From assembly GCF_900112265.1 (NCBI RefSeq), contig NZ_FOLO01000011.1:1-64000 (forward strand): 64,000 nt of DNA, written 5' to 3'. A program made the translations under genes and the position numbers. Source of the stretch: Pseudoalteromonas denitrificans DSM 6059. Lineage in GTDB: Bacteria; Pseudomonadota; Gammaproteobacteria; Enterobacterales; Alteromonadaceae. Shown here one piece after another: positions 55,533-64,000 of the stretch; positions within the stretch are counted from its first letter, which is position 1, and every line of letters begins with the position of its first letter. A model generated the notes under the pieces. That model was not told where the DNA came from. It searched no databases and was given only the letters and a program-made list of their open reading frames with translations.

Positions 55533-55875
55533 ACGCTTAGCCGAATTCATTTTACGCATTTGTTTTCCTTTTAAATGAGTTTTTAATGTCAAACCGAGCA
55601 TATAAATCTAAATGGTATAAAACAGCCACCTAAAATCTGCAACATTGATTTCAGATAGGATATTTTTCATGAAAGTTAAATTAGATAATAGAAAAAACAT
55701 AATGGATTGAAGAGAAATAGCTAAAATAAAATTGATTGTAATATTGAATGAAAAACCATCAAGAGATGTTGTATTTGAATAAGTATTCTAAAGTTAAGGC
55801 AAACTAAACTAATTTAATAAAAAACCGTGACAAAGCACGGTTTTTAACATTAATAATTACTTTAAAAAGTAAAAA
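55533..55875. other. Gene-free gap with rplI terminator
   Basis: This 343-bp AT-rich gap between the convergent mrcA and rplI contains no plausible gene. At 55819-55845 AAAACCGTG and CACGGTTTT form a stem with flanking A and T runs, a good terminator for the rpsF-priB-rpsR-rplI operon on the minus strand. Nothing else is recognised. Confidence 0.8.
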
Positions 55876-56328
55876 TTAAGCTTCAGCAATAACAACAACT
55901 TTAATCGTAGCTGTTACGTCTGAATGTACTTGAATAGCAACATCAAATTCACCCAACTCACGGATTGTACCTAGAGGAAGACGAACTTCAGATTTAGCAA
56001 CTGGAACACCAACAGCAGAGATAGCATCAGCGATATCGCGAGTACCGATTGAACCGAATAACTTACCTTCATCACCAGCTTTAGATACTAAAGTAACTTC
56101 AGCTAATGCAGCAAGTGTATCAGCACGCATTTCTGCAGCTGCATGTTGTTCAGCAATTTTAGCTTCTAATTCTGCACGACGTGCATCAAAAGTTTCAATG
56201 TTTGCTTTAGTTGCAGGAACTGCTTTACCTTGTGGGAAAAGGAAGTTACGAGCATAGCCCGATTTAACTGCAACTTGATCGCCTAGAGTACCTAGGTTAG
56301 CGATCTTGTCTAATAAAATAATTTGCAT
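55876..56328 (-). CDS. rplI: 50S ribosomal protein L9
   Basis: This 150-residue protein begins [30 protein letters not shown], the diagnostic N-terminal domain of L9, followed by a long connecting helix and the C-terminal domain. It is the last gene of rpsF-priB-rpsR-rplI and ends before a terminator. Confidence 0.97.
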   Translation of the reverse strand: MQIILLDKIANLGTLGDQVAVKSGYARNFLFPQGKAVPATKANIETFDARRAELEAKIAEQHAAAEMRADTLAALAEVTLVSKAGDEGKLFGSIGTRDIADAISAVGVPVAKSEVRLPLGTIRELGEFDVAIQVHSDVTATIKVVVIAEA

Positions 56329-56361
56329 TTATCCACACCTTAAAAAATGTTGAACCGCTGC

Positions 56362-56589
56362 TTACTTATGTAAGTCAGTGTATGGAAGAAGGGCTAAGTA
56401 GCGAGCGCGTTTGATAGCGGTAGCTAGTTGACGCTGATATTTAGCGCTAGTACCAGTAATACGACTTGGTACAATTTTGCCACTTTCTGTAACATAGTTT
56501 CTAAGAGTAGCTAGATCTTTATAATCTATTTGTTGTACGCCTTCCGCTTTAAAGCGGCAGAACTTACGACGTCTGAAATAACGTGCCAT
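56362..56589 (-). CDS. rpsR: 30S ribosomal protein S18
   Basis: This 75-residue protein ([20 protein letters not shown]...) is a full-length S18 with the typical RRRKFCRF start. Its start codon lies 25 bp inside the priB end. Confidence 0.97.
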
Positions 56590-56905
56590 GAGATAAATCT
56601 CCTAAACTAATTCTGTTAATTTGTTGTGCATGTAGAACTAATTGACTTAATCCATTTCGACCTTCATGGCGGTTTAAAAACCCCATTACAGCCAATTCTT
56701 GCCCAACTTCTAAATTCTGAGTATGTTCAACAATAGAATGACCACTAGCAACAACTTGAATTCGAACATAACTATTACGGTTAAATCCTGCTTCCATTTG
56801 TTGAGATCTGTGTTCCAACACTAAAATACAATGTGGGATACCAGCTGGGCTTTGGCTAAATTTAGGTGTTTTACATAAAACACCCGAAATATTCAGCTCA
56901 TTCAT
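56564..56905 (-). CDS. priB: Primosomal replication protein PriB
   Basis: This 113-residue OB-fold protein starts [20 protein letters not shown] and continues [15 protein letters not shown], as in PriB. It helps PriA-dependent replication restart by binding single-stranded DNA. The start at 56905 has an AAGG site 5 bp upstream; a 7-codon extension is less likely. It overlaps rpsR by 26 bp. Confidence 0.93.
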   Translation of the reverse strand: MNELNISGVLCKTPKFSQSPAGIPHCILVLEHRSQQMEAGFNRNSYVRIQVVASGHSIVEHTQNLEVGQELAVMGFLNRHEGRNGLSQLVLHAQQINRISLGDLSHGTLFQTS

Positions 56906-56929
56906 ATTGCCTTCATTACTCAACAACGA

Positions 56930-57280
56930 TTAAGCTGCTGCTGCAGGAGCTGCTTCTTTTTTCTCTTCTCTTGCAAGAGGAGAAGCTTCAGTTACTGCGT
57001 TTTTAGTACGAATAACTAAACTACGTAGCACTGCATCGTTGTAACGGAAAGTAGTTTCAAGCTCGCTTACTACTTCAGATGTTGTTTCAACATTCATTAG
57101 AACATAATGTGCTTTATGAAGTTTGTTTATTGGGTAAGCCAGTTGACGACGACCCCAATCTTCTAGACGGTGAATAGTACCGCCAGCTTCAGTGATTGAA
57201 CCTGTGTAACGTTCGATCATTCCTGAAACTTGTTCACTTTGATCTGGATGAACCATGAATACGATTTCGTAATGACGCAT
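56930..57280 (-). CDS. rpsF: 30S ribosomal protein S6
   Basis: This 116-residue protein ([18 protein letters not shown]...) is a full-length S6 with an Ala/Glu-rich tail. It is the first gene of the operon. Confidence 0.97.
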   Translation of the reverse strand: MRHYEIVFMVHPDQSEQVSGMIERYTGSITEAGGTIHRLEDWGRRQLAYPINKLHKAHYVLMNVETTSEVVSELETTFRYNDAVLRSLVIRTKNAVTEASPLAREEKKEAAPAAAA

Positions 57281-57501
57281 GGGTATTCCTTACGGTTAAT
57301 TAGCCTTTTATCGTTCGACCGGTCGATTTAAGGCAAGGAACTAATATTAAGTTGGTCGAAAGAGCGCGTATTTTACACAGGTTTAATATATTCTGCAATC
57401 TATGAATGTTTTTTATTCTAGCTCATTATTTTTCACTTTAAAAACACATTAATGAAAACAAAGTAGAAAATATAAGCATTATTTATTAAGTACTTACTGA
57501 G

Positions 57502-57515
57502 TTGATCTAGATCAA
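57502..57515 (+). promoter_or_regulatory. FNR-type palindrome upstream of the P-box protein gene
   Basis: TTGATCTAGATCAA is a perfect match to the FNR consensus TTGAT-N4-ATCAA. Its centre is about 66 bp before the ATG at 57575, so it could sit at about -41.5 if the transcript starts near 57550. This is the class II activator position. A CRP-like site would need TGTGA arms, which are absent. Confidence 0.65.
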
Positions 57516-57574
57516 ATTTTATCTTTTTTCTTAAGTTAAGGTGTGCCCAAAAAGGAATAGTCAAAAGGTTCACC

Positions 57575-58393
57575 ATGAAAAAAATACTTCTAATACCAAT
57601 TTTTATGAGTTTATTACTACTATCAAACTCAGGAAATTCAAAAGCACTATCTACTGAACAAGCTATTAGTACAGCAGGCTCACAGCGCATGCTGAGCCAG
57701 AGGATAGCTAAAAACTACATTTTGATTTCAAGTCGTATTACACCTGATGAAGCAACAGAAGAATTAGATGAAAGTGCTGCAAATTTTGAAATGAATCTGC
57801 ACAAACTAAAAATATCAATTCAAGATGATGCTATGTCTAAAAAAGCTTTACAAGAACTGAACAAGGGATGGCGAGAATTTAGAGAATTTGCGTTAAGGGA
57901 ACCTAAACGAGAAAACACACCAGAAATTGTTAAACGAAGTGGCGAGTTATTAAACTTAGCAAATAATTTAGTTATTGCATTAGAGTTTAAGTCAGCTACA
58001 AAAAGTGCCGTCTTAATAAATATTTCTGGTCGACAACGTATGTTATCACAGCGTTTAGCAATGTTTTATTTAGCGGGCTTCAGTGGTTATAATGAAGATA
58101 AATATCACGAAGAAATGCGAGATACGGCAAAAGAATTTTCCGATGCCTTAGTATACCTGATTGATATTCCTGAAAACCCAGAGCAGATAAAAACTGCTTT
58201 AAATGATGTAAATAATCAATGGTCTTTTTATCAATCTCGCTTTATAAAGAAAAAGAAAGCGCGATATGTGCCCAGAGTGATCCAAGTGATCACTGAAACA
58301 ATTTTACAAGATATGGATCAAGTGACTGAACTTTATAAACGAGAAGATTTTGCTAAAACGATATTTAGCGAAAGCATGAAAATAGCTTTATAA
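57575..58393 (+). CDS. Exported protein with two PilJ/NarX-type P-box domains
   Basis: This 272-residue protein has a signal peptide (residues 1-24, ending SKA) and no other membrane segment. It carries two helical sensor domains, each starting with a P-box: TAGSQRMLSQRIAKNY near 33-48 and ISGRQRMLSQRLAMFY near 148-163. This is the type IV pili methyl-accepting chemotaxis transducer N-terminal domain (PilJ-type, Pfam PF13675). The motif resembles the nitrate-binding P-box of NarX/NarQ, with conserved Gly and Arg. It is likely a soluble periplasmic binding protein for nitrate, nitrite or a similar ligand. An FNR-type site precedes it. It lies between rpsF and rlmB, with no partner gene beside it. 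Confidence 0.8.
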   Translation: MKKILLIPIFMSLLLLSNSGNSKALSTEQAISTAGSQRMLSQRIAKNYILISSRITPDEATEELDESAANFEMNLHKLKISIQDDAMSKKALQELNKGWREFREFALREPKRENTPEIVKRSGELLNLANNLVIALEFKSATKSAVLINISGRQRMLSQRLAMFYLAGFSGYNEDKYHEEMRDTAKEFSDALVYLIDIPENPEQIKTALNDVNNQWSFYQSRFIKKKKARYVPRVIQVITETILQDMDQVTELYKREDFAKTIFSESMKIAL

Positions 58394-58404
58394 GCTAAAT
58401 ATAT

Positions 58405-58446
58405 GAAGTGGTCTATAACCCTGAGTTTTAGCCACTTCTCATTTTT
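58405..58446. terminator. Terminator between the P-box gene and rlmB
   Basis: GAAGTGG and CCACTTC (58405-58411 and 58432-58438), with an inner CTA/TAG pair, form a stem followed by a T-run on the plus strand. It lies 12 bp past the P-box gene stop and just before the convergent rlmB stop. Confidence 0.55.
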
Positions 58447-58448
58447 AT

Positions 58449-59198
58449 TTAAAGAGACCTCTGCCTTAAGACTTCAAACAAACAAATGCCAGTTGCTACA
58501 GAGACATTTAAGCTCGAAACCGTACCAACCATAGGTATCTTAACTAATGAATCACAATGCTCGCGCGTTAAACGGCGCATGCCAGTACCTTCAGCCCCCA
58601 TTACAATGGCGATAGACCCCATTAGCTTTGCATCAAATACGTGAGTATCAGTTTCACCCGCCGTACCTACAACCCAAACTCCTTGTTCTTTAATTTCTCT
58701 TAAAGTACGCGCTAAATTTGTCACTTGAATAAGTGGAATTGTTTCTGCTGCACCACAGGCTACTTTTCGAGCAACACCATTTAATTTAGCTGAATTATCT
58801 TTTGGTACAATGATAGCATCAACACCAGCAGCATCAGCACTGCGCAAACAGGCACCTAAATTATGAGGATCAGTGATACCGTCTAAAATAAGAAAAAAAG
58901 CATTTTCATTGTTTTTAGATTTTTCAACTAGAATTTCATCTAAATCTTTTTCACTAAATTTTTTACCCGCTTTTACTTTTGCAATAATACCCTGATGTTG
59001 CTCACCCTTTGCTTTTTCATCAAGTGTTTTTCTGTGCATAAACTGAATAGAAACACCAAACTCTTTTGCAGTTTCTAACACAGGAGTTAAACGTTTATCA
59101 TCACGACCTTTGAGTGCATATATTTCAATAAAACGTTCTGGCTCAGCATTTAAAATTGCTTCAACCGAATGAAATCCAAAGATTAATTCATTACTCAC
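58449..59198 (-). CDS. rlmB: 23S rRNA 2'-O-methyltransferase RlmB
   Basis: This 249-residue SpoU-family enzyme methylates G2251 of 23S rRNA. It has the N-terminal L30e-like substrate-binding domain, then the trefoil-knot motifs [33 protein letters not shown] and [22 protein letters not shown]. It follows rnr with 15 bp between them. Confidence 0.96.
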   Translation of the reverse strand: MSNELIFGFHSVEAILNAEPERFIEIYALKGRDDKRLTPVLETAKEFGVSIQFMHRKTLDEKAKGEQHQGIIAKVKAGKKFSEKDLDEILVEKSKNNENAFFLILDGITDPHNLGACLRSADAAGVDAIIVPKDNSAKLNGVARKVACGAAETIPLIQVTNLARTLREIKEQGVWVVGTAGETDTHVFDAKLMGSIAIVMGAEGTGMRRLTREHCDSLVKIPMVGTVSSLNVSVATGICLFEVLRQRSL

Positions 59199-59213
59199 TT
59201 GCTCTTCTCTCCT

Positions 59214-61736
59214 CTACCCTTTTTCACTAGAACGCTTACGTGCATTTTTACCTGGGCGCTTTTTCTTTGCTTTAGACTTTGTTTTTGACTTTTTAGCCTG
59301 CTTGTTACCAGTCTTTGAATCAGTTTGAGCTGTTTTACGTTTATTAGGCTTACGTTTTTTATTTTTACTAGGTGGCTTTTTATGATCTCTAGTATTTTCT
59401 TGTTCATCTGGATTTCCATCATCATTTTTTCGAGATGAAATTTTAGGAATTTGTCCAGATTTAAGTTGTTCTCTAACACTTTTTTTAGCCGGAGTATATC
59501 TGCGAGGAGATATAGGAGATGCACTACTATTTTGTTTACGACGACGTGCATATCTATCAACAACTGCATCTTCAGCTAAAATAAGATTAATACGTCTTTG
59601 CTCTAAACTAACAGATACTACACTTACACGTACTTTATCGCCTAAACGATATACTTTTTTAGAGTTTTCACCAATTAATAGATGTTTAGCACCATCAAAC
59701 TGGAAAAAGTCATTAGTAAGTGAAGTAATATGAATTAGGCCATCAATATAAAGTTCATCCAAACGGATAAATAAACCAAAACTCGTCACCGATGAAATCA
59801 CACCAGTAAACTCATCACCAACATGGTCTTGCATAAATTCACACTTTAGCCAGTCAGCAACTTCTCTTGTTGCATCATCGGCACGACGCTCTGTTTTAGA
59901 ACAGAGTTCACCTAATTGATTTACCTCATCAGGGTTATAAATATATTCACCAGAAGTTTGCTGGCCTTGCCCCTTTATCACGCCTTTAATTGCACGGTGT
60001 ACAACTAAATCAGGATAACGGCGTATCGGTGACGTAAAGTGAGCATATGCTGGTAAAGATAACCCAAAATGACCAATATTACCTGACTGATAAACAGCTT
60101 GTTTCATTGAACGTAATAACATTACTTGGATCAACTCGACTTCAGGTCTTTGACCAAGTTTTTCAATACACTGTGTTATTTCTTTAGGGCTTGGCTCTTC
60201 AGGTAATGGATTTTCAATACCTAACTCACCTAAGAACTTTCTAAAATTCGATAACTTTTCAGGATCCGGTTCATCATGAACACGGTATAACGCACTGGCT
60301 TCATGCTTTTCAAGTAAACGTGCCGCCGACACATTTGCTAAAATCATACATTCTTCAATTAATTTATGTGCATCATTACGTTCAATTGTAGTCACAGCTT
60401 CAATTTTACGATGGGCATTAAATACGAACTTAGGCTCTACTGTTTCAAACTCAATTGCACCACGATTTTGGCGGGCTGATTTCAGCGCAAAATACATTTG
60501 ATATAGATTTTGTAAATGCGGCACAACATTTTGACTTGCTGCAATTTGTTGTTCATCACCTTTTAAAATTGCAGATACTTGCGTATACGTCATACGTGCA
60601 TGTGAATTCATTACAGCTTCGTAGAACTTATAACCCGATAAGCGTCCTGCTTCTGAAATGGTCATTTCTGCCACTAAACATAAGCGGTCTACTTTTGGAT
60701 TTAATGAACATAAACCATTTGATAATACACGCGGTAACATAGGTACCACTTGCTCAGGAAAATAAACCGAGTTACCACGATTAATTGCCTCTTCATCTAA
60801 TGCTGAGTCTTTAGGTACATAATGCGATACATCTGCAATTGCGACCCACAAACGCCAACCGCCTGATTTTTTAGGTTCACAATAAACGGCATCATCAAAA
60901 TCACGAGCATCTTCACCATCTATGGTTAATAGAGGTATATCACGTAAATCAATTCGACCTTGCTTTGCTGACTCTTCAACTTCTTCGGCTAAAGGTGCAA
61001 CTTGCGCTTCAACCTCTTTAGGCCATACATATGGAATATCATGGTTACGCAGTGCGACCTCTATTTCCATACCTGGTGCCATATGATCGCCAATCACTTC
61101 AATCACTTTAGCGACAGCATCCATACGTGGACTTGGTCTTTGTGTTATTTCGACTTGTACCATTTGATTATGGCGAGCGCCTTTTTCACTACCAGGTAAA
61201 ATCATAATATTTTGTGTAATACGCGGATCTTCAGGGATCACTAATGCCATACCATGATCAACAAAGTAACGACCAACTATCGGCGCTCTTTGCCCTTCAA
61301 TAACACGTACTATACGTGCATCACATTTACCCCCTCTGCCTTTTGATGCCGGTTTTGCCAGCACGACATCACCATGTAAAACGGTTTTCATTTGATGTTT
61401 AGGAATAAACCAATCTTTGCCACCGGCTTCTAATTCTAAAAAACCAAAGCCATCTCTATGACCTAAAACCTTGCCTTTAACTAATTCTGATTCATCAATA
61501 ATGCAGTAGCATTTATGTTTATTAAAGAAGATTTGCCCATCGCGTTCCATTGCGCGCAAACGACGTTTCAAACCGATTTCACGTTCTTCATCTTGCACAG
61601 AAAGCTCTTCACACAATTCATTAAAACGCGCAGGTTTAGAGCGGCTTTGCATGTGGGCTAAAATAAATTCCCGGCTAGGCACTGGATTATCGTATTTTTC
61701 TTGTTCTCGAGTTAGAAATGGATCCTGATCAGACAT
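59214..61736 (-). CDS. rnr: Ribonuclease R
   Basis: This 840-residue 3'-5' exoribonuclease has an N-terminal helix-turn-helix, two cold-shock domains, the RNB catalytic domain with TIDGEDARDFDDAVYCE (Asp cluster, near 271-287) and YAHFTSPIRRYPDL, the S1 domain (GVISSVTSFGLFIRLDELYIDG), and a very basic Lys/Arg-rich tail of about 90 residues. It degrades structured RNA such as rRNA and mRNA. The tail is longer and more basic than in many RNase R. An overlapping frame at 59195-59569 is a shadow caused by this repeat-rich tail. Confidence 0.96.
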   Translation of the reverse strand: MSDQDPFLTREQEKYDNPVPSREFILAHMQSRSKPARFNELCEELSVQDEEREIGLKRRLRAMERDGQIFFNKHKCYCIIDESELVKGKVLGHRDGFGFLELEAGGKDWFIPKHQMKTVLHGDVVLAKPASKGRGGKCDARIVRVIEGQRAPIVGRYFVDHGMALVIPEDPRITQNIMILPGSEKGARHNQMVQVEITQRPSPRMDAVAKVIEVIGDHMAPGMEIEVALRNHDIPYVWPKEVEAQVAPLAEEVEESAKQGRIDLRDIPLLTIDGEDARDFDDAVYCEPKKSGGWRLWVAIADVSHYVPKDSALDEEAINRGNSVYFPEQVVPMLPRVLSNGLCSLNPKVDRLCLVAEMTISEAGRLSGYKFYEAVMNSHARMTYTQVSAILKGDEQQIAASQNVVPHLQNLYQMYFALKSARQNRGAIEFETVEPKFVFNAHRKIEAVTTIERNDAHKLIEECMILANVSAARLLEKHEASALYRVHDEPDPEKLSNFRKFLGELGIENPLPEEPSPKEITQCIEKLGQRPEVELIQVMLLRSMKQAVYQSGNIGHFGLSLPAYAHFTSPIRRYPDLVVHRAIKGVIKGQGQQTSGEYIYNPDEVNQLGELCSKTERRADDATREVADWLKCEFMQDHVGDEFTGVISSVTSFGLFIRLDELYIDGLIHITSLTNDFFQFDGAKHLLIGENSKKVYRLGDKVRVSVVSVSLEQRRINLILAEDAVVDRYARRRKQNSSASPISPRRYTPAKKSVREQLKSGQIPKISSRKNDDGNPDEQENTRDHKKPPSKNKKRKPNKRKTAQTDSKTGNKQAKKSKTKSKAKKKRPGKNARKRSSEKG

Positions 61737-61893
61737 TAAAAGGCTTTTTGAATTAAATATGTTGTTATTTTAAACCAAAAGCAAACAATGAGACAGGATA
61801 AGTTGAAATTAGACACTACTGCATACAGTATTTTTAAGTAAAATAATTTACGATACTATAAAAAAGGACTTTAGCTCTTGGCATTATTAATTT

Positions 61894-62511
61894 TTAAAGC
61901 GATTTTCGTGCACGCTTAATCACACTTGCAGGCATTTTTTTAGCTAATGTATTTAATAACTGATCAATTTTATCATGTGTTTTTTTATCCGCTGTTATTG
62001 AATTAAATAACCAATGATAAGCGTCTTCATAATCTCTGGGGCTTCCTATTCCTTGATTAAACATAGACACTAAACGCATTTGTGCATTTAAATTTCCCAA
62101 TGAGGCTGACTCTCTGAGATATACAATTGCTTTATCTAAATCTTTTTGAACAAACTTAGCCAAATGATAATAGCGACCCATTTGCTCCAAAGCTTCAGGT
62201 AAGCCTTGTTCTGCTGCTAATTTCATATAATAAATACCTTGTTCAACGTCACGGTCAACACAAACAGCATATGCAAGCATATCCCCAAATAAAAATTGAT
62301 AAGCTGGTATTTTCATTTTCATGGCTCGTGCTTCAATATCCTGAACGAGTTGACAGTTATCAAGCTTCACCCGAGATAAATGACTATTTGTTTTGATCAA
62401 AGTTAATAATTCATCTTGTGTATATATTTGAACAGCTTCAAGGGGCGCAGCCGCTTTAGCTAAAATAGGAATTAAATATAAAAAAGAAAATATTAATTTT
62501 AGCTTATTCAT
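61894..62511 (-). CDS. motX: Sodium-driven polar flagellar motor protein MotX
   Basis: This 205-residue exported protein has a signal peptide (MNKLKLIFSFLYLIPILAKA), then a domain with SEL1-like repeats. DNCQLVQDIEARAMKMKIPA, QFLFGDMLAYAVCVDRDVEQG, LPEALEQMGRYYHLA and RDYEDAYHWLFNSITADKK closely follow Vibrio MotX. The two conserved Cys fit the disulfide of MotX. It forms the T-ring of the sodium motor with MotY. The gene sits between rnr and purA. The ATG at 62511 gives a proper signal peptide; a GTG 24 bp upstream is possible. Confidence 0.9.
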   Translation of the reverse strand: MNKLKLIFSFLYLIPILAKAAAPLEAVQIYTQDELLTLIKTNSHLSRVKLDNCQLVQDIEARAMKMKIPAYQFLFGDMLAYAVCVDRDVEQGIYYMKLAAEQGLPEALEQMGRYYHLAKFVQKDLDKAIVYLRESASLGNLNAQMRLVSMFNQGIGSPRDYEDAYHWLFNSITADKKTHDKIDQLLNTLAKKMPASVIKRARKSL

Positions 62512-62644
62512 CGTGATACCCATATATTTACTCACAGCTTAAACCCAATATACGCTTATTCTTAAAAATACCAACAAGCAAAACTTGAGATTTTATATTC
62601 AAGAATCACACCAGATTTAAAAGAAACATTAAATTTTGGTCAAT

Positions 62645-62672
62645 AAAAAAGCCACCCTTAGGTAGCTTTTTT
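62645..62672 (-). terminator. Terminator after purA
   Basis: AAAAAAGCTACC pairs with GGTGGCTTTTTT around TAA-type loop bases on the minus strand and is followed by the T-tract. It lies about 20 bp past the purA stop. Confidence 0.88.
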
Positions 62673-62691
62673 AATATGAAACAATAAAATG

Positions 62692-64000
<1,309 letters not shown>

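Noticed and set aside
55672..55710. Short ATG frame between mrcA and rplI
   Set aside because: Only about 13 codons, no ribosome site and no conserved pattern.
57433..57690. Minus-strand ORF upstream of rpsF
   Set aside because: It runs antisense through the signal peptide of the P-box protein and the FNR site; no ribosome site or homology visible.
59195..59569. Lysine-rich 124-codon ORF in another frame of rnr
   Set aside because: It is a frame shadow of the repetitive basic tail of RNase R; codon pattern and conserved domains belong to the rnr frame.

Overview
The window looks like chromosome of a marine gammaproteobacterium of the Alteromonadales, most likely Colwelliaceae or Pseudoalteromonadaceae. 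This rests on the low G+C content, the Enterobacteria-like core gene orders (mrcA / pilMNOPQ / aroK-aroB-damX-dam-rpe-trpS; radC-rpmB-rpmG-mutM; purA-rnr-rlmB-rpsF-priB-rpsR-rplI), a MotX gene of the sodium-driven polar flagellar motor between purA and rnr, and a DUF3802 and a DUF2970 gene. The genus is inferred, not proven.

Layout. (1) 1-2.6 kb is layered mobile-element debris: the 5' end of a probable group II intron interrupts an IS66 transposase gene, that IS66 copy lies inside an IS630 remnant, and an IS1595-type remnant follows. (2) 2.6-6.2 kb holds wzz, wzx and a WecF-like glycosyltransferase. (3) 6.2-8.6 kb is a second IS graveyard (IS1634-like, a nearly complete but dead IS630 copy with both ends, IS982-like). 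(4) 8.6-10.3 kb holds a VioA-like sugar aminotransferase and a hexapeptide acyltransferase. (5) 10.4-22.7 kb is a non-canonical type II secretion cluster, transcribed in the order G-E-F / H-I-J-K-L-M-C-D. It ends with a strongly expressed-looking, Cys-free, secreted surface protein that could be an S-layer-type exoprotein. (6) 22.9-27.6 kb returns to polysaccharide genes: a WecA-like initiating transferase and a large SLBB export protein, then a DUF481 porin-like protein. Regions 2-6 are all on the minus strand.

(7) 27.6-64 kb is mostly conserved core: mscS, ybaN, tRNA-His, mutM, rpmGB, radC, prkB, speD, yhfA, an arginine succinyltransferase operon (astC-astA-astD) with a candidate ArgR-controlled promoter, an HDOD gene, pabA, trpS, rpe, dam, damX, aroB, aroK, the type IV pilus assembly operon pilMNOPQ divergent from the PBP1a gene, the rpsF-priB-rpsR-rplI operon, rlmB, rnr, motX and the start of purA (cut by the window end). 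Between rpsF and rlmB is an exported protein with two PilJ/NarX-type P-box motifs behind a perfect FNR-type palindrome.

How the parts fit. The most interesting block is the T2SS-like cluster with its own terminal exoprotein gene, sitting inside an O-antigen or capsule locus. Known S-layers of Gram-negative bacteria need a dedicated exporter and often anchor to a surface polysaccharide, so a joint cell-envelope module (glycan plus secreted coat protein plus secretion machine) is a reasonable hypothesis. The polysaccharide part seems to be decaying or rearranged: no Wzy polymerase and no dTDP-sugar precursor genes are visible, and IS remnants flank its genes.
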